DNA of 64,000 nt, from positions 124,001-188,000 of the forward strand of contig JAKACT010000005.1 of assembly GCA_021821195.1 (NCBI GenBank). Direction: 5' to 3'. The position numbers were made by a program, and so were the translations under genes. Source of the stretch: Pseudomonadota bacterium (GTDB lineage Bacteria > Pseudomonadota > Gammaproteobacteria > Xanthomonadales > Xanthomonadaceae). This document shows positions 20,185 through 33,400 of the stretch, piece after piece; position 1 is the stretch's first letter; each line of letters starts with the position of its first letter. The notes beneath the pieces were generated by a model. That model searched no databases and was not told the DNA's origin. It saw only the letters and a program-made list of their open reading frames with translations.

Positions 20185-20210
20185 CCGCGCCCGGGTACGC
20201 CCGGGCGCGG
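20185..20210 (+). terminator. Strong hairpin after the amidohydrolase operon
   Basis: The perfect 11-bp stem CCGCGCCCGGG / CCCGGGCGCGG with loop TACG starts 15 nt after the stop. There is no T run. It probably ends or attenuates the transcript before the DUF1761 gene. Confidence 0.5.
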
Positions 20211-20232
20211 ATGTGCTTGAAGGAGGATGACA

Positions 20233-20637
20233 ATGGCGATGTTCGAAGGCATCAACTGGCTCGCCGTGCTGGCGGCGGCGCTGTCCGCTTTCCTGCTGGG
20301 CGGGCTGTGGTACGGCCCGCTGTTCCGGCGCGCGTGGTGCCGCGAAAACGGCATCGACCCGGAGGCACCGCCGAGCGGACATCCAGCGAAGGTGTTCGGC
20401 ACCGCCTTCGCCGCGGCGCTGGTGGCGGCGGCGGCGTTCGCCATCCTGCTGCGGCCGGAGCCGCCCTTGCCGGTCGCCCTGCACGCGGGCTTCGTGGCCG
20501 GGCTGGCCTACGTCGCGATGGGCTTCGGCATCAACTACGCGTTCGCAGGCCGCAGCTTCAAGCTGTGGCTGATCGACGGCGGTTACCACACGCTGCAGTT
20601 CACCCTGTACGGGCTGATCCTCGGCGCCTGGCACTAA
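20233..20637 (+). CDS. DUF1761-type small membrane protein
   Basis: The product has 134 residues with about four membrane helices. It begins INWLAVLAAALSAFLLGGLWYGPLFRRAWCRENG, a pattern typical of DUF1761 proteins, whose function is unknown. The ATG at 20233 is preferred to the in-frame ATG at 20227, because AGGAGG (20221-20226) directly abuts 20227 but is 6 nt from 20233. A strong hairpin lies upstream. Confidence 0.8.
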   Translation: MAMFEGINWLAVLAAALSAFLLGGLWYGPLFRRAWCRENGIDPEAPPSGHPAKVFGTAFAAALVAAAAFAILLRPEPPLPVALHAGFVAGLAYVAMGFGINYAFAGRSFKLWLIDGGYHTLQFTLYGLILGAWH

Positions 20638-20784
20638 GTACGCCCCTGCAATCCAGCGCGGGAACGCCTGCGCGTAAATGAACGGTGCTGCTCTCCGGGA
20701 CGCGCCGTTGCCGCCCCGCCACATGCAAGCGCGTCCGACTTGCGGTACGGTCGTGGGCAACTGAACGGGGGGCTGGAGGACAAC

Positions 20785-21726
20785 ATGCGCATCGGGATCA
20801 TCGCGGATTCGGCCTGCGATCTGCCAAGCGACCTCATCGAACGCGAAAACATCACCATCTTGCCGGTGACCGTGCAGATCGGGCAGGCGGTGCTGGCCGA
20901 CGTGCGCAACGAGGAAGCGACGATGAGCTTCCTCAGCGGCGAAACCGCCGCGCGCGCGTTCGAGGCGGAGACCACGCCGTTCACCGTGCAGCAGGTGCAC
21001 GATCTGTTCCTGAACCAGCTGGTGCACGACTACGACTACGTATTCTGCATCACCACCACCCGCACCCGCAGCGGCATCCACGACAACGCGCAGCAGGCCA
21101 GCTTCACCATCCTCAACGATTACAAGTCGGTGCGCGCCGCCTCCGGCAACAACACCCCGTTCTCGCTGCGGGTGATCGACAGCCAGAACGTGTTCGCCGG
21201 CGTCGGCGTGCCGGTGATCGAGGCGGTGCGCATGCGCGCCGCCGGCGAGTCGCCGCCGCGGATCCGCGCGCACCTGGAGGCCGTCGCCAGCAAGACCCAC
21301 GCCTACATGGTGCCGCCGGACCTCAACTACCTGCGCAACCGCATCAAGAAGCGCGGCGACAAGAGCGTCAGCTTCCTCAGCGCGGCGCTGGGCACGGCGC
21401 TGGACATCAAGCCGATCCTGCACTGCAACCAGGGCGAAACCGGCCCGGTGGCCAAGGTGAAGGGCTTCGACGCGGCCAGCCGCAAGCTGTTCGATTTCAC
21501 CGCCGAACGCGTGGCCTCCGGCCTGCTGACCCCCACCGTGAATCTCTGCTACGGCGGCGCGCTGGACGAGATGCGCGCACTGCCGGGTTACCAGCACCTG
21601 CGCGACGTGTGCAAGGACCGCGGCGTCGAGGTGTTCGAGAGCTTCATGGGGCTGTCCGGCCTCGTCAACGTCGGCCGCGGCGCGCTGGTGGTGGCGTTCG
21701 CTTCCGAACCACATCGCTTCGGCTGA
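20785..21726 (+). CDS. DegV family protein (fatty acid-binding, FakB-like)
   Basis: The product has 313 residues with the two-domain DegV fold. The N-terminal domain begins MRIGIIADSACDLPSDL with the binding-site Ser region, and later segments include CITTTRTRSGIHDNA and SAALGTALDIKPILHCNQGETGPVAKVKG. DegV proteins bind a fatty acid; in Firmicutes (FakB) they present it to the kinase FakA. No FakA-like DAK2 kinase is adjacent, so the partner and role here are open. RBS GGAGG lies 6 nt before the ATG at 20785. Confidence 0.9.
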   Translation: MRIGIIADSACDLPSDLIERENITILPVTVQIGQAVLADVRNEEATMSFLSGETAARAFEAETTPFTVQQVHDLFLNQLVHDYDYVFCITTTRTRSGIHDNAQQASFTILNDYKSVRAASGNNTPFSLRVIDSQNVFAGVGVPVIEAVRMRAAGESPPRIRAHLEAVASKTHAYMVPPDLNYLRNRIKKRGDKSVSFLSAALGTALDIKPILHCNQGETGPVAKVKGFDAASRKLFDFTAERVASGLLTPTVNLCYGGALDEMRALPGYQHLRDVCKDRGVEVFESFMGLSGLVNVGRGALVVAFASEPHRFG

Positions 21727-21788
21727 ACCGTGACGGTGCATCGACGGCCGCGCCGCCAGCCTCTGGACTCGTCTTTCCGGGATCGCCC

Positions 21789-22133
21789 ATGACCACTCGC
21801 TACTACATCCGCCTGCCCAATCCGGACGAGGCACGAGGCAACGACCCTGAACTGAGCTTCCGCTCGCGCGGCGCGGAAGGGTTTGCCGAGGAACTGCAGG
21901 ACGCACTGCGCGATGACGCCCTGTTCCTGCGCTGGCAGGCCAGGCAGGAGGAACCCGACGACGTCGATCCGGCGCTGTCCGCCACCGACCCGGCCGCCCG
22001 CGTCACCGGCCAGCAGGACGACCTGCACATCGACCTGATCGTGGATACCCGCCTGTCTTCGGCGCTGCTGCGCCAGCGCATGGGGCTGCTGGCCGGCAAC
22101 CACTGGCAACTGCGCGACGTCACCGCGGCCTGA
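21789..22133 (+). CDS. Hypothetical acidic protein, 114 residues
   Basis: I do not recognise this protein. It is rich in Asp, Glu, Arg and Gln, has no membrane segment or signal peptide, and reads as a small soluble protein with a C-terminal strand-helix-strand region (DDLHIDLIVDTRLSSALLRQ). The GC-rich third positions and the tight spacing to the next gene (13 nt) support it as real. The Shine-Dalgarno sequence is weak. It lies between DegV and the PP-loop gene, probably in the same transcript as the latter. Confidence 0.65.
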   Translation: MTTRYYIRLPNPDEARGNDPELSFRSRGAEGFAEELQDALRDDALFLRWQARQEEPDDVDPALSATDPAARVTGQQDDLHIDLIVDTRLSSALLRQRMGLLAGNHWQLRDVTAA

Positions 22134-22146
22134 GGTTCCCGACCGC

Positions 22147-22818
22147 ATGATCCCCGTGCTGCTGTCATGGAGCGGCGGCAAGGACGCCGCGTGGGCCTTG
22201 CATGCGCTGCGGGCGCGCGGCGAAGTCGAGGTGGTCGGCCTGCTCACCACCCTCACCGAAGGCTTTGAGCGCGTGTCGATGCAGGGCATCCGTCGCGACG
22301 TGCTGCATGCGCAGGCCCGCGCCGCCGGGCTGCCGCTGGTCGAGGCCTGGATCCCGCAGGCCGCCGACAACGCGAGCTACGTCGCCAGCTTCACCGATGC
22401 ACTGGCGCGGGCGCAGGCGCGCTGGCCGGGCCTTGCCCATATCGCCTACGGCGACCTGTTGCTCGCAGACATCCGCGACTGGCGCGAGGCGCTGTGCGCA
22501 CGGCTGGGCTGGACGCCGCTGTTCCCGCTGTTCGGCAGCGACACCGCACGGCTGGCGCGGGAGATGATCGAAGGCGGCCTGCGCGCGCACCTGTGCTGCG
22601 TGGATACCACCCAGCTCGATGCCGCATTCGCAGGCCGCGCCTTCGATGCCGCGCTGCTGGACGAACTGCCTCCGGGCGTCGACCCCTGCGGTGAGCACGG
22701 CGAATTCCACACCTGCGTTTCCGCCGGGCCGATGTTTGCCGCGCCCATCGCATTGGAACGCGGCGACACCGTGCTGCGCGACGGACGCTTTGCCTATACC
22801 GACTTCGCGCTGGCCTGA
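22147..22818 (+). CDS. PP-loop ATP pyrophosphatase, DPH6 (diphthine-ammonia ligase)-like
   Basis: The product has 223 residues. The N-terminal PP-loop SWSGGKDAAWAL adenylates a substrate carboxylate. IAYGDLLLADIRDWRE and the C-terminal signature CGEHGEFHTCV are diagnostic of the DPH6/YbgJ-like family. In archaea and eukaryotes DPH6 amidates diphthine on EF2. Bacteria do not make diphthamide, so this protein must act on another carboxylic substrate, which is unknown. It may be co-transcribed with the hypothetical gene 13 nt upstream. A hairpin separates it from the convergent fghA. Confidence 0.85.
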   Translation: MIPVLLSWSGGKDAAWALHALRARGEVEVVGLLTTLTEGFERVSMQGIRRDVLHAQARAAGLPLVEAWIPQAADNASYVASFTDALARAQARWPGLAHIAYGDLLLADIRDWREALCARLGWTPLFPLFGSDTARLAREMIEGGLRAHLCCVDTTQLDAAFAGRAFDAALLDELPPGVDPCGEHGEFHTCVSAGPMFAAPIALERGDTVLRDGRFAYTDFALA

Positions 22819-22826
22819 CTGGAGCC

Positions 22827-22846
22827 GCCCGCGCAACGCCGCGGGC
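22827..22846. terminator. Hairpin between convergent PP-loop gene and fghA
   Basis: The 7-bp stem GCCCGCG / CGCGGGC with a 6-nt loop lies in the 32-bp gap between the two gene ends. There is no T run. Confidence 0.45.
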
Positions 22847-22850
22847 GATG

Positions 22851-23681
22851 CTATGCCTTCAACGCCGTGGCGTGGTGGGCGATGTGCTCACCGATGAAAC
22901 TGGCAATGAAGTAGTAGCTGTGGTCATGGCCCGGCTGCATGCGCAGATACACCGGATACCCGGCCGCATCGGCGGCGTCCTTCAGACGCCACGGCTGCAG
23001 CTGGGCATCGAGGAACTCGTCGGCCTCGCCCTGGTCGACCAGCACCGGCAGCTTTTCCGCTGCCGTCCTGATCAGCTCGCTGGCGTCGTACTGCACCCAT
23101 GCCGCACGGTCCTCGCCAAGATAGGCGGCGAACGCCTTTTGCCCCCACGGCACTTGCGAGGGCGCGACGATCGGCGAGAACGCCGACACGCTGCGATAGC
23201 GCCCCGGGTTGCGCAGCGCCACCACCAGCGCCCCGTGGCCACCCATCGAATGCCCGCTGATCGCGCGCGCGGCGGTGACCGGGAAATGCGCTTCGACCAG
23301 CGCCGGCAGTTCCTCGGCCACGTAGTCGAACATGCGGTAATGCGCCTCCCACGGCGCCTGCGTAGCATTGACGTAGAAGCCGGCGCCCTTGCCCAGGTCG
23401 TAGCCCTCCGCATCGGCCACGCCGTCACCGCGGGGGCTGGTGTCCGGCGCGACGAGGGCGACGCCGTGCTCGGCCGCATAGCGCTGCGCACCCGCCTTGG
23501 TGATGAAGTTCTGTTCGCTGCAGGTCAGGCCCGACAGCCAGTACAGCACCGGCACCGGTCCGTCCTGCGCCTGCGGCGGCAGGTAGATCGCGAACGTCAT
23601 GTCGCAGCCCAGCACCGCCGAGCGGTGCCGGTACACGTCCTGCCAGCCGCCGAAGCAGGCGCGGTGTTCGATGCGTTCCAT
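22851..23681 (-). CDS. fghA: S-formylglutathione hydrolase
   Basis: The product has 276 residues, the usual FghA/esterase D length. It has the alpha/beta hydrolase nucleophile elbow GHSMGG (Ser145), the acid in [10 protein letters not shown] and the His in GHDHSYYF. It cleaves S-formylglutathione to formate and glutathione, the second step of glutathione-dependent formaldehyde oxidation. The gene starts 13 bp after adhC on the same strand and forms an operon with it. It is cytoplasmic. Confidence 0.95.
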   Translation of the reverse strand: MERIEHRACFGGWQDVYRHRSAVLGCDMTFAIYLPPQAQDGPVPVLYWLSGLTCSEQNFITKAGAQRYAAEHGVALVAPDTSPRGDGVADAEGYDLGKGAGFYVNATQAPWEAHYRMFDYVAEELPALVEAHFPVTAARAISGHSMGGHGALVVALRNPGRYRSVSAFSPIVAPSQVPWGQKAFAAYLGEDRAAWVQYDASELIRTAAEKLPVLVDQGEADEFLDAQLQPWRLKDAADAAGYPVYLRMQPGHDHSYYFIASFIGEHIAHHATALKA

Positions 23682-23694
23682 CAGGCCATCCCCC

Positions 23695-27644
<3,950 letters not shown>

Positions 27645-27650
27645 GGCCGC

Positions 27651-27706
27651 AGGCTAGCGCGATTCTTGCTGCATTGCGTCAACGGTTGCGGATGGGACTA
27701 TCCGCA
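27651..27706 (-). promoter_or_regulatory. gshA-ppc intergenic: hairpin and ppc promoter-like elements
   Basis: A hairpin TGCGGAT / ATCCGCA (27687-27693, 27700-27706) lies 14 nt after the gshA stop. It is followed in the direction of transcription by TTGACG (27677-27682) and TAGCCT (27651-27656). The spacer of 20 nt is long for sigma70, so the promoter call is weak. Confidence 0.35.
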
Positions 27707-27720
27707 CCGCGCGCCTGCGC

Positions 27721-29085
27721 TCAGTAGGAAAACTCGCAGAACACCGGATCGACGCTGCCGCGCCATTCGCCGTGGAACAGCGCCAGCTTGCGCTCGGCCG
27801 GGGTCTTGCCGGACTCCACGATCTCCACCAGCGGATCGAGGAAGCCGGTCTCATCGGCGCCGCAGCGATCCTGCACGGCGCGCCGGCGCAAGCCGGCGGC
27901 GGAAATCTCCAGCGCGCGGCGGGCCAGGTCGCGCAGCGTGCCGCCGCGGAACGGCAGCCCCAGCGCATGCTTCGGCACGCCATCGCGCAGGGCGTGGCGT
28001 TCGGCCATGCTGAAATCCTTGACCAGGTCCCAGGCGGCATCCAGCGCCGCATCGTCGTACAGCAGGCCCACCCAGAACGCCGGCAGCGCGCACAGCCGGC
28101 CCCACGGGCCGCCGTCGGCACCGCGCATCTCCAGGAACTTCTTCAGCCGCACTTCCGGAAACGCGGTGGTCATGTGGTCGTTCCAGTCGCGCAGGGTCGG
28201 CAGCGCGCCGGGCAGCACGTCCAGCCGGCCCTGCATGAAGTCGCGGAACGATTTGCCGCTGGCATCGTGGTAGATGCCGTCGCGATAACTGAAGTACATC
28301 GGCACATCGAGCAGGTAATCGACGTAGCGCTCGTAGCCGAAGCCGTCCTCGAACACGAAATCGAGCATGCCGGTGCGGTCGGCGTCGGTGTCGGTCCAGA
28401 TGTGCGAGCGGTAGCTGAGGTAGCCGTTGGGCCGCCCTTCCGTGAACGGCGAGTCGGCGAACAGCGCAGTCGCAATCGGTTGCAGCGCCAGCGAGACGCG
28501 GAACTTCTTCACCATGTCGGCTTCGCTGGCGTAGTCCAGGTTGACCTGCACCGTGCAGGTACGGGTCATCATGTCCAGGCCCAGGTTGCCGAACTTGGGC
28601 ATGTACTCGCGCATGATCCGGTAGCGGCCCTTCGGCATCCACGGCATTTCGTCGCGCCGCCACTTGGGCTGGAAGCCCATGCCGAGGAAGCCGAGCTTGA
28701 GCTCGTCGGCCACCTCGCGCACTTCGCGCAGGTGGATGCCGACTTCCCTGCAAGTCTGGTGGATGGACTCCAGCGGCGCACCCGACAGCTCCAGCTGCCC
28801 GGCCGGCTCCAGCGTCACCGACGCGCCATCGCGGGTCAGCGCGATCACCCGGCCGTTCTCTTCATAGGGCGCCCAGCCGAACCGCACCAGCCCCTTCAGC
28901 AGCGCCTCGATACCGCGCTCGCCATCGAAGGTGGGTGGGCGCAGGTCGTCCAGCTGGAAGCCGAATTTCTCGTGCTCGGTGCCAATCCGCCACGCCTCGC
29001 GCGGCTTCTCGCCCGAGGCCAACACCTCGGCCAGCTGGTGGCGGCCGGTGATCGGGGTGTCGCTGGCGTCGCTGGGTCCGGACAT
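27721..29085 (-). CDS. gshA: Glutamate-cysteine ligase, plant/proteobacterial type
   Basis: The product has 454 residues of the GCS2-type family found in alphaproteobacteria, Xanthomonads and plants. It makes gamma-glutamylcysteine, the first step of glutathione synthesis. Clear segments are [61 protein letters not shown] and [27 protein letters not shown], which occur in this order in the family. The ATG at 29085 is chosen for AAGGGAAG upstream. Glutathione made here is the cofactor of the nearby adhC-fghA pathway, although gshB is not in the window. Confidence 0.94.
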   Translation of the reverse strand: MSGPSDASDTPITGRHQLAEVLASGEKPREAWRIGTEHEKFGFQLDDLRPPTFDGERGIEALLKGLVRFGWAPYEENGRVIALTRDGASVTLEPAGQLELSGAPLESIHQTCREVGIHLREVREVADELKLGFLGMGFQPKWRRDEMPWMPKGRYRIMREYMPKFGNLGLDMMTRTCTVQVNLDYASEADMVKKFRVSLALQPIATALFADSPFTEGRPNGYLSYRSHIWTDTDADRTGMLDFVFEDGFGYERYVDYLLDVPMYFSYRDGIYHDASGKSFRDFMQGRLDVLPGALPTLRDWNDHMTTAFPEVRLKKFLEMRGADGGPWGRLCALPAFWVGLLYDDAALDAAWDLVKDFSMAERHALRDGVPKHALGLPFRGGTLRDLARRALEISAAGLRRRAVQDRCGADETGFLDPLVEIVESGKTPAERKLALFHGEWRGSVDPVFCEFSY

Positions 29086-29250
29086 GCGGGGCTTCCCTTT
29101 TGGACGCGCAGGATATCGCGCGCGGGCGTCCAGCCGCAGCACGCTGGCCGACTTTCACTGTTCCGGCTGCATACGTATTCCCGGCCCGATCCGTTGTTGG
29201 CCCAGCGGGCCGCCTGTAGCCTCCGGGGCACCGCCCGATGAGGAACCCGC

Positions 29251-31104
29251 ATGCGCCTGTTGAGCTGCGTCTTCGCCTTGTTGTCCAGCTTCCCCGCCTC
29301 GGCACAGACGGTGGATCGGGTGGAGCCGGCCAACTGGTGGGTTGGCATGAAGCACCATGCAGTCGAACTGATGGTGCACGGCAATGGCATCGCCGCCGCC
29401 ACTCCGCGCATCGACCGTGAAGGCGTGTCACTGCGCGACGTGCAGCGCAGCGACAATCCGAACTACCTGTTCGTCACCGTCGACATCGCCAGCGATGCGC
29501 CAGCCGGCGAAGTCGCCATCGACTTCCTGCGCAATGGCAAGGCGGTGGCGACGCATCCGTGGCGGATCGACGCGCGCGAACCGGGCTCGGCGCAGCGGCG
29601 CGGCTTCGATGCCAGCGACGCCATCTACCTGGTCACCCCCGACCGCTTCGCCAACGGCGATGCCTCCAACGACAGCATCGCCGGCATGCGCGAACGGGCG
29701 AACCGCGGCAGCGCGAACGGCCGCCACGGCGGCGACATCGCCGGCCTGCGCCGGCACCTGGGCTACATCGCATCGCTAGGCTTCACCCAGCTCTGGCCCA
29801 CGCCGCTGCTGGAGAACGACCAGCCGGACAGCTCCTACCACGGCTACGCGATCACCGACCTGTACCGCATCGACCCGCGCATGGGCAGCAACGCCGACTA
29901 CCGCGCGCTGGCGCGGGAAGCGAAGGCGCGGGGCATCGGTCTGGTCATGGACGTGGTGCTCAACCACATCGGCGTCGAACACTGGTGGATGCGCGACCTG
30001 CCGGCGGCCGACTGGATCAACCACGGCGGCCGGTTCGTCCCGACCAACCACCACCGCACCACGGTCCAGGATCCCCATGCCGCACCCGACGACCGCGCCG
30101 CGTTCACCGACGGCTGGTTCGTCGACGCCATGCCCGACCTCAACCAGCGCAACCCGCAGCTGGCGCGCTACCTGATCCAGAACACGCTGTGGTGGATCGA
30201 ATACGCGGGGCTGTCCGGGATCCGCGAGGACACCTTCGGTTATGCCGACGCCGATTTCCTCAGCGCCTGGGGCAAGGCCATCCTCGACGAATATCCGGGC
30301 TTTTCGATGGTCGGCGAGGAATGGAGCATCAATCCCGCCGTGGTCGCGCACTGGCAACGCGGCAAGGCCAACCTCGACGGCCACGTGCCGTACATGCCCA
30401 GCATGATGGATTTCCCGCTAAACCTATCGTTGCGCACGGCGCTGCTGCAGCCGGATACGTGGGAGGGCGGCTGGCTGTCGCTATACGAAATGCTGGGCAA
30501 CGATTTCCTGTATCCCGATCCCGGCCGGCTGGTGGTGTTCGCCGAGAACCACGACACCACCCGGTTGCTCGCCCACCTCGACGGCGACATCGGCCTGTGG
30601 AAGGTCGCAATGGCCTACGTCGCCACCATGCGCGGCACCCCGCAGTTCTACTACGGCTCGGAAGTGCTGCTACGCGGCCCCAAGCAGCGCAACGACGGCG
30701 AGCTGCGCGCCGACATGCCCGGCGGCTGGGTGGGCGACGCGGCCAATGCGTTCACCGGTGCCGGCCTCTCCGCCGCGCAGCGCGACGCGCAGGACTACAT
30801 CCGCCGCCTGTTCCAGTGGCGCAAGCGGACGCCACTGCTGCACGCCGGCAAGCTGATGCATTTCGCGCCGGCAGGCGACGGCACCTACGTCTATTTCCGC
30901 TACGACGACGCGCCCGGCGCCGGCGGCAAGGCGGTGATGGTGGCGCTCAACAAGGGCGCCGATGCCAAGCCGCTGGCGCTTGGCCGTTTCGCCGCCTTCC
31001 TGCGCGGGCGCACCGCCCGCGATGCGCTCAGCGGCAAGCCGGTGGCACTAGGCGCGGCGCTGGTGCTGCCCGCCAAATCGGCGACGCTGCTGGAAATCGA
31101 ATGA
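29251..31104 (+). CDS. Periplasmic GH13 cyclomaltodextrinase / neopullulanase-like enzyme
   Basis: The product has 617 residues with a signal peptide (about 1-18, ASA-QT). An N-terminal immunoglobulin-like domain of the cyclomaltodextrinase type spans about 20-105, the GH13 barrel about 125-520, and the C-terminal beta domain the rest. The four GH13 regions are readable: DVVLNH, GIREDTFGY (nucleophile Asp), VGEEWS (acid/base Glu) and FAENHDTTR. It should cut alpha-1,4 glucans, cyclodextrins or pullulan in the periplasm, like SusA. No transport genes for maltodextrins are adjacent. TAGCCT (29217-29222) and the palindrome ATACGTAT (29171-29178) lie upstream. The 165-bp gap to gshA has no other feature. 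Confidence 0.9.
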   Translation: MRLLSCVFALLSSFPASAQTVDRVEPANWWVGMKHHAVELMVHGNGIAAATPRIDREGVSLRDVQRSDNPNYLFVTVDIASDAPAGEVAIDFLRNGKAVATHPWRIDAREPGSAQRRGFDASDAIYLVTPDRFANGDASNDSIAGMRERANRGSANGRHGGDIAGLRRHLGYIASLGFTQLWPTPLLENDQPDSSYHGYAITDLYRIDPRMGSNADYRALAREAKARGIGLVMDVVLNHIGVEHWWMRDLPAADWINHGGRFVPTNHHRTTVQDPHAAPDDRAAFTDGWFVDAMPDLNQRNPQLARYLIQNTLWWIEYAGLSGIREDTFGYADADFLSAWGKAILDEYPGFSMVGEEWSINPAVVAHWQRGKANLDGHVPYMPSMMDFPLNLSLRTALLQPDTWEGGWLSLYEMLGNDFLYPDPGRLVVFAENHDTTRLLAHLDGDIGLWKVAMAYVATMRGTPQFYYGSEVLLRGPKQRNDGELRADMPGGWVGDAANAFTGAGLSAAQRDAQDYIRRLFQWRKRTPLLHAGKLMHFAPAGDGTYVYFRYDDAPGAGGKAVMVALNKGADAKPLALGRFAAFLRGRTARDALSGKPVALGAALVLPAKSATLLEIE

Positions 31105-31107
31105 GCT

Positions 31108-31719
31108 TCAGAGCGCCAGCCAGCCGGCGACCACGGCGCGCAGTTCGTCCACGCCCTGCTTCGACTCGCCGGAGAACAGCTGCACGCTGACGCTGTCGGC
31201 GAACGACCGCGCCAGCTCCATCCGCACCGCCTGCAGGGTATTGCCGGCGGCACCGCGGCCGAGCTTGTCGGCCTTGGTCAGGATCACGTGCGCAGGCAAC
31301 CCGCGGCGCATGGCGTAGCCCAGCATCTGCCGGTCGTATTCCTTCAGCGGATGGCGCACGTCCATCACCACCACCAGCCCGCGCAGGGCGTCGCGGCTGC
31401 CGAAATAGCCCTCGAGGAAGGCCTGCCAGTGCGCCTGCAGGTCCTGCGGCACCTTGGCGTAGCCGTAGCCCGGCAGGTCGACCAGGTATTTGTCCTGGTG
31501 CGGCGGCAGGCCGAAGAACACCAGCTGCTGGGTGCGGCCGGGGGTCTTGGACACGCGTGCCAGCGCGTTCTGCTGGCAGAGCGCGTTGAGGGCGGAGGAT
31601 TTGCCGGCGTTGGAGCGGCCGGCAAAGGCCACTTCGAAGCCGCCATCGGGCGGCAATTGCCGGTGATTGTGGGCGGCCAGCAGGTACTGGGCGCGCGCGA
31701 ACGGATTGGGTGCAGCCAT
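31108..31719 (-). CDS. engB: Ribosome biogenesis GTPase EngB (YihA/YsxC)
   Basis: The product has 203 residues of a TrmE-Era-EngA-EngB-Septin-like GTPase that assists 50S assembly. G1 is GRSNAGKSS, G2 lies at SKTPGRTQ, G3 is DLPGYGYAK and G4 is LTKADK. The ATG at 31719 gives MAAPNPFARAQYLLAAHN; an in-frame ATG at 31725 adds two residues and cannot be excluded. The stop lies 3 nt from that of the convergent GH13 gene. The divergent cytochrome c4 gene shares the upstream region, an arrangement also common in Pseudomonas. Confidence 0.95.
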   Translation of the reverse strand: MAAPNPFARAQYLLAAHNHRQLPPDGGFEVAFAGRSNAGKSSALNALCQQNALARVSKTPGRTQQLVFFGLPPHQDKYLVDLPGYGYAKVPQDLQAHWQAFLEGYFGSRDALRGLVVVMDVRHPLKEYDRQMLGYAMRRGLPAHVILTKADKLGRGAAGNTLQAVRMELARSFADSVSVQLFSGESKQGVDELRAVVAGWLAL

Positions 31720-31758
31720 GGGCATAGCATGGCATGTCCGCGCCGATGCGGGTCCGGT

Positions 31759-31787
31759 TTGACCACTTCGGGCGCGCCGACCATAAT
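31759..31787 (+). promoter_or_regulatory. Sigma70-type promoter of the cytochrome c4 - dsbA genes
   Basis: TTGACC (31759-31764), a 17-bp spacer and CATAAT (31782-31787) form the best sigma70 match in the window. Transcription should start near 31794, about 44 nt before the cytochrome gene's ATG. Confidence 0.75.
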
Positions 31788-31837
31788 TTGCAGGTTGCGC
31801 GGCACCTGCCCGCGTCCTTATGCCAGTGGAGTTTCGC

Positions 31838-32605
31838 ATGCGTCCTGTCCATGCCCTTGCCGGTGTTGCCTGTCTTGCTCTTGCCGCCGCTGCTTGGGCC
31901 CAGAGCGAAGCCGTCGCCGCACCCGACAATGCCCCGGTGCAGACCGCGCCGCTGGCCGAGAAGCCCGCCACCTGGGGTGATGCCAAGGCCGGACAGGCCA
32001 AGGCCGGCGCCTGCGCGGCCTGCCACGGCCTCGACGGCAACGCGATGCAGCAGAACGCGCCGCGCATCGCCGGCATGCCGGAACGCTACATCGCCGACCA
32101 GCTGCACCTGTTCAAGAGCGGCCAGCGCACCAGCGGCATGGCCGCGATCATGGCGCCGTTCGCCGGCATCCTCAGCGCGCAGGACATGCGCGACGTCGGT
32201 GCCTGGTACGCCAGCCAGAAGTCCGGCACCGGCGTGGCCGACGACACCCTGATCGCCGAAGGCCCCAACCAGGGCATGAAGTTCTACCAGGTCGGCGAGC
32301 GCCTGTTCCGCAGCGGCGATCCGGCCCGCGGCATGCCGGCCTGCATGGCCTGCCACGGCCCGTCGGGTGCCGGCAACCCCGGTCCGGCCTATCCGACCCT
32401 GCACGGCCAGGATTCGGCGTACGTGACGCGTCGACTCGAGGAATACCGCACCGGCACCACCACCTACACCGCGCCGGCGCACTTCAACCTGATGGCCGCG
32501 GTGAGCAAGTCGCTGAGCGACGAGGAAATCCGCTCGCTGGCCAGCTACGTGCAGGGCCTGCACACCCGCGCGCCCGGCACCACCAAGGAAAGCATCGCCC
32601 GCTGA
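31838..32605 (+). CDS. Diheme cytochrome c4-like protein
   Basis: The product has 255 residues with a signal peptide (about 1-24, AWA-QS) and two class I cytochrome domains. Each has one heme motif: CAACH (about residue 66) and CMACH (about residue 170), with Met ligands in the distal segments. Cytochromes c4 are periplasmic, membrane-associated electron carriers that feed terminal oxidases; an aa3 oxidase locus lies 20 kb away. ATG 31838 has GGAG 7 nt upstream; an in-frame ATG at 31820 is less likely. Confidence 0.93.
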   Translation: MRPVHALAGVACLALAAAAWAQSEAVAAPDNAPVQTAPLAEKPATWGDAKAGQAKAGACAACHGLDGNAMQQNAPRIAGMPERYIADQLHLFKSGQRTSGMAAIMAPFAGILSAQDMRDVGAWYASQKSGTGVADDTLIAEGPNQGMKFYQVGERLFRSGDPARGMPACMACHGPSGAGNPGPAYPTLHGQDSAYVTRRLEEYRTGTTTYTAPAHFNLMAAVSKSLSDEEIRSLASYVQGLHTRAPGTTKESIAR

Positions 32606-32683
32606 GCGCGATGCTTCATCATGCGTTGGCCGTGGCCCGTGCATGCTCGTCGGGCCCCCTGTCGACCGCCGGAGCCTGATTCG

Positions 32684-33382
32684 ATGCGCGCACTGCTGTT
32701 GTCGCTTGTCCTGCTGCTGACCGCCGCGCTTGCGCCCGCGCAAGCGCAGCGCGCCCTGCCCGGCCTGGCCGAGGGCGTGCAGTATCGTTACGTCGACGAC
32801 GGCCAGCCCTACCGGGCGCTGCCGCCCGGCATGGTGGAAGTGGCCGAGGTCTTCGCCTATACCTGCCCGCACTGCGCCCACTTCTCGCCGATGCTGGAAG
32901 CCTGGGCCAAGCAGCTGCCCGCGCATGCCCGGCTAGTGCTGGTACCGGGGGTGTACGACCGCGACGATCCGTGGCCGCGGGTATTTTTCGCCGCGCAGGC
33001 CGCCAAGTCCCTGCCGGTGCTGCATCCGCGCCTGTTCGCCGCGATCCATGAAACCGGCGAACTGCCGCGCAATGCCGCCGTCGCCCAAATCCTCGCCTTC
33101 GCCAGCCGCGTGCAGGGCAGCAACGCCAGCGCGCTGAAGACCGCGCTGGCCGACGATGCGAAGCTGTTGCCGCAGCTGAAGCAGGCCTATGAATTCGGCG
33201 TCCGCAGCCAGATCGAGGGCACGCCCTCGCTGATCGTGGCCGGCCGCTACGTGATCCTCGGCAACAGCTATGAAAACCTGCTGGGCAATGCGCGCGCGGT
33301 CGTCGCCGCGCTGGCGCCGAAGCAGAAGCCCAAGGCGGCCGCGCGCCCGGCGCCGGCCAAGCCCACCCCTCCCCGCTCCTGA
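32684..33382 (+). CDS. dsbA: DsbA-family thiol:disulfide oxidoreductase (soluble, CPHC)
   Basis: The product has 232 residues with a signal peptide (ending AQA-QR, about 22). The thioredoxin-fold active site is CPHC in FAYTCPHCAHFSP, the same dipeptide as E. coli DsbA, with the helical insertion and the cis-Pro loop EGTPSLIV. It should oxidise thiols of exported proteins. A Lys/Pro/Ala-rich tail (about 25 residues) follows the fold. A second DsbA-like gene starts 18 nt downstream, so the two are co-transcribed. Coupling to the cytochrome c4 gene fits shared periplasmic biogenesis. Confidence 0.93.
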   Translation: MRALLLSLVLLLTAALAPAQAQRALPGLAEGVQYRYVDDGQPYRALPPGMVEVAEVFAYTCPHCAHFSPMLEAWAKQLPAHARLVLVPGVYDRDDPWPRVFFAAQAAKSLPVLHPRLFAAIHETGELPRNAAVAQILAFASRVQGSNASALKTALADDAKLLPQLKQAYEFGVRSQIEGTPSLIVAGRYVILGNSYENLLGNARAVVAALAPKQKPKAAARPAPAKPTPPRS

Positions 33383-33400
33383 TCCCAAGACGGAACCGCC

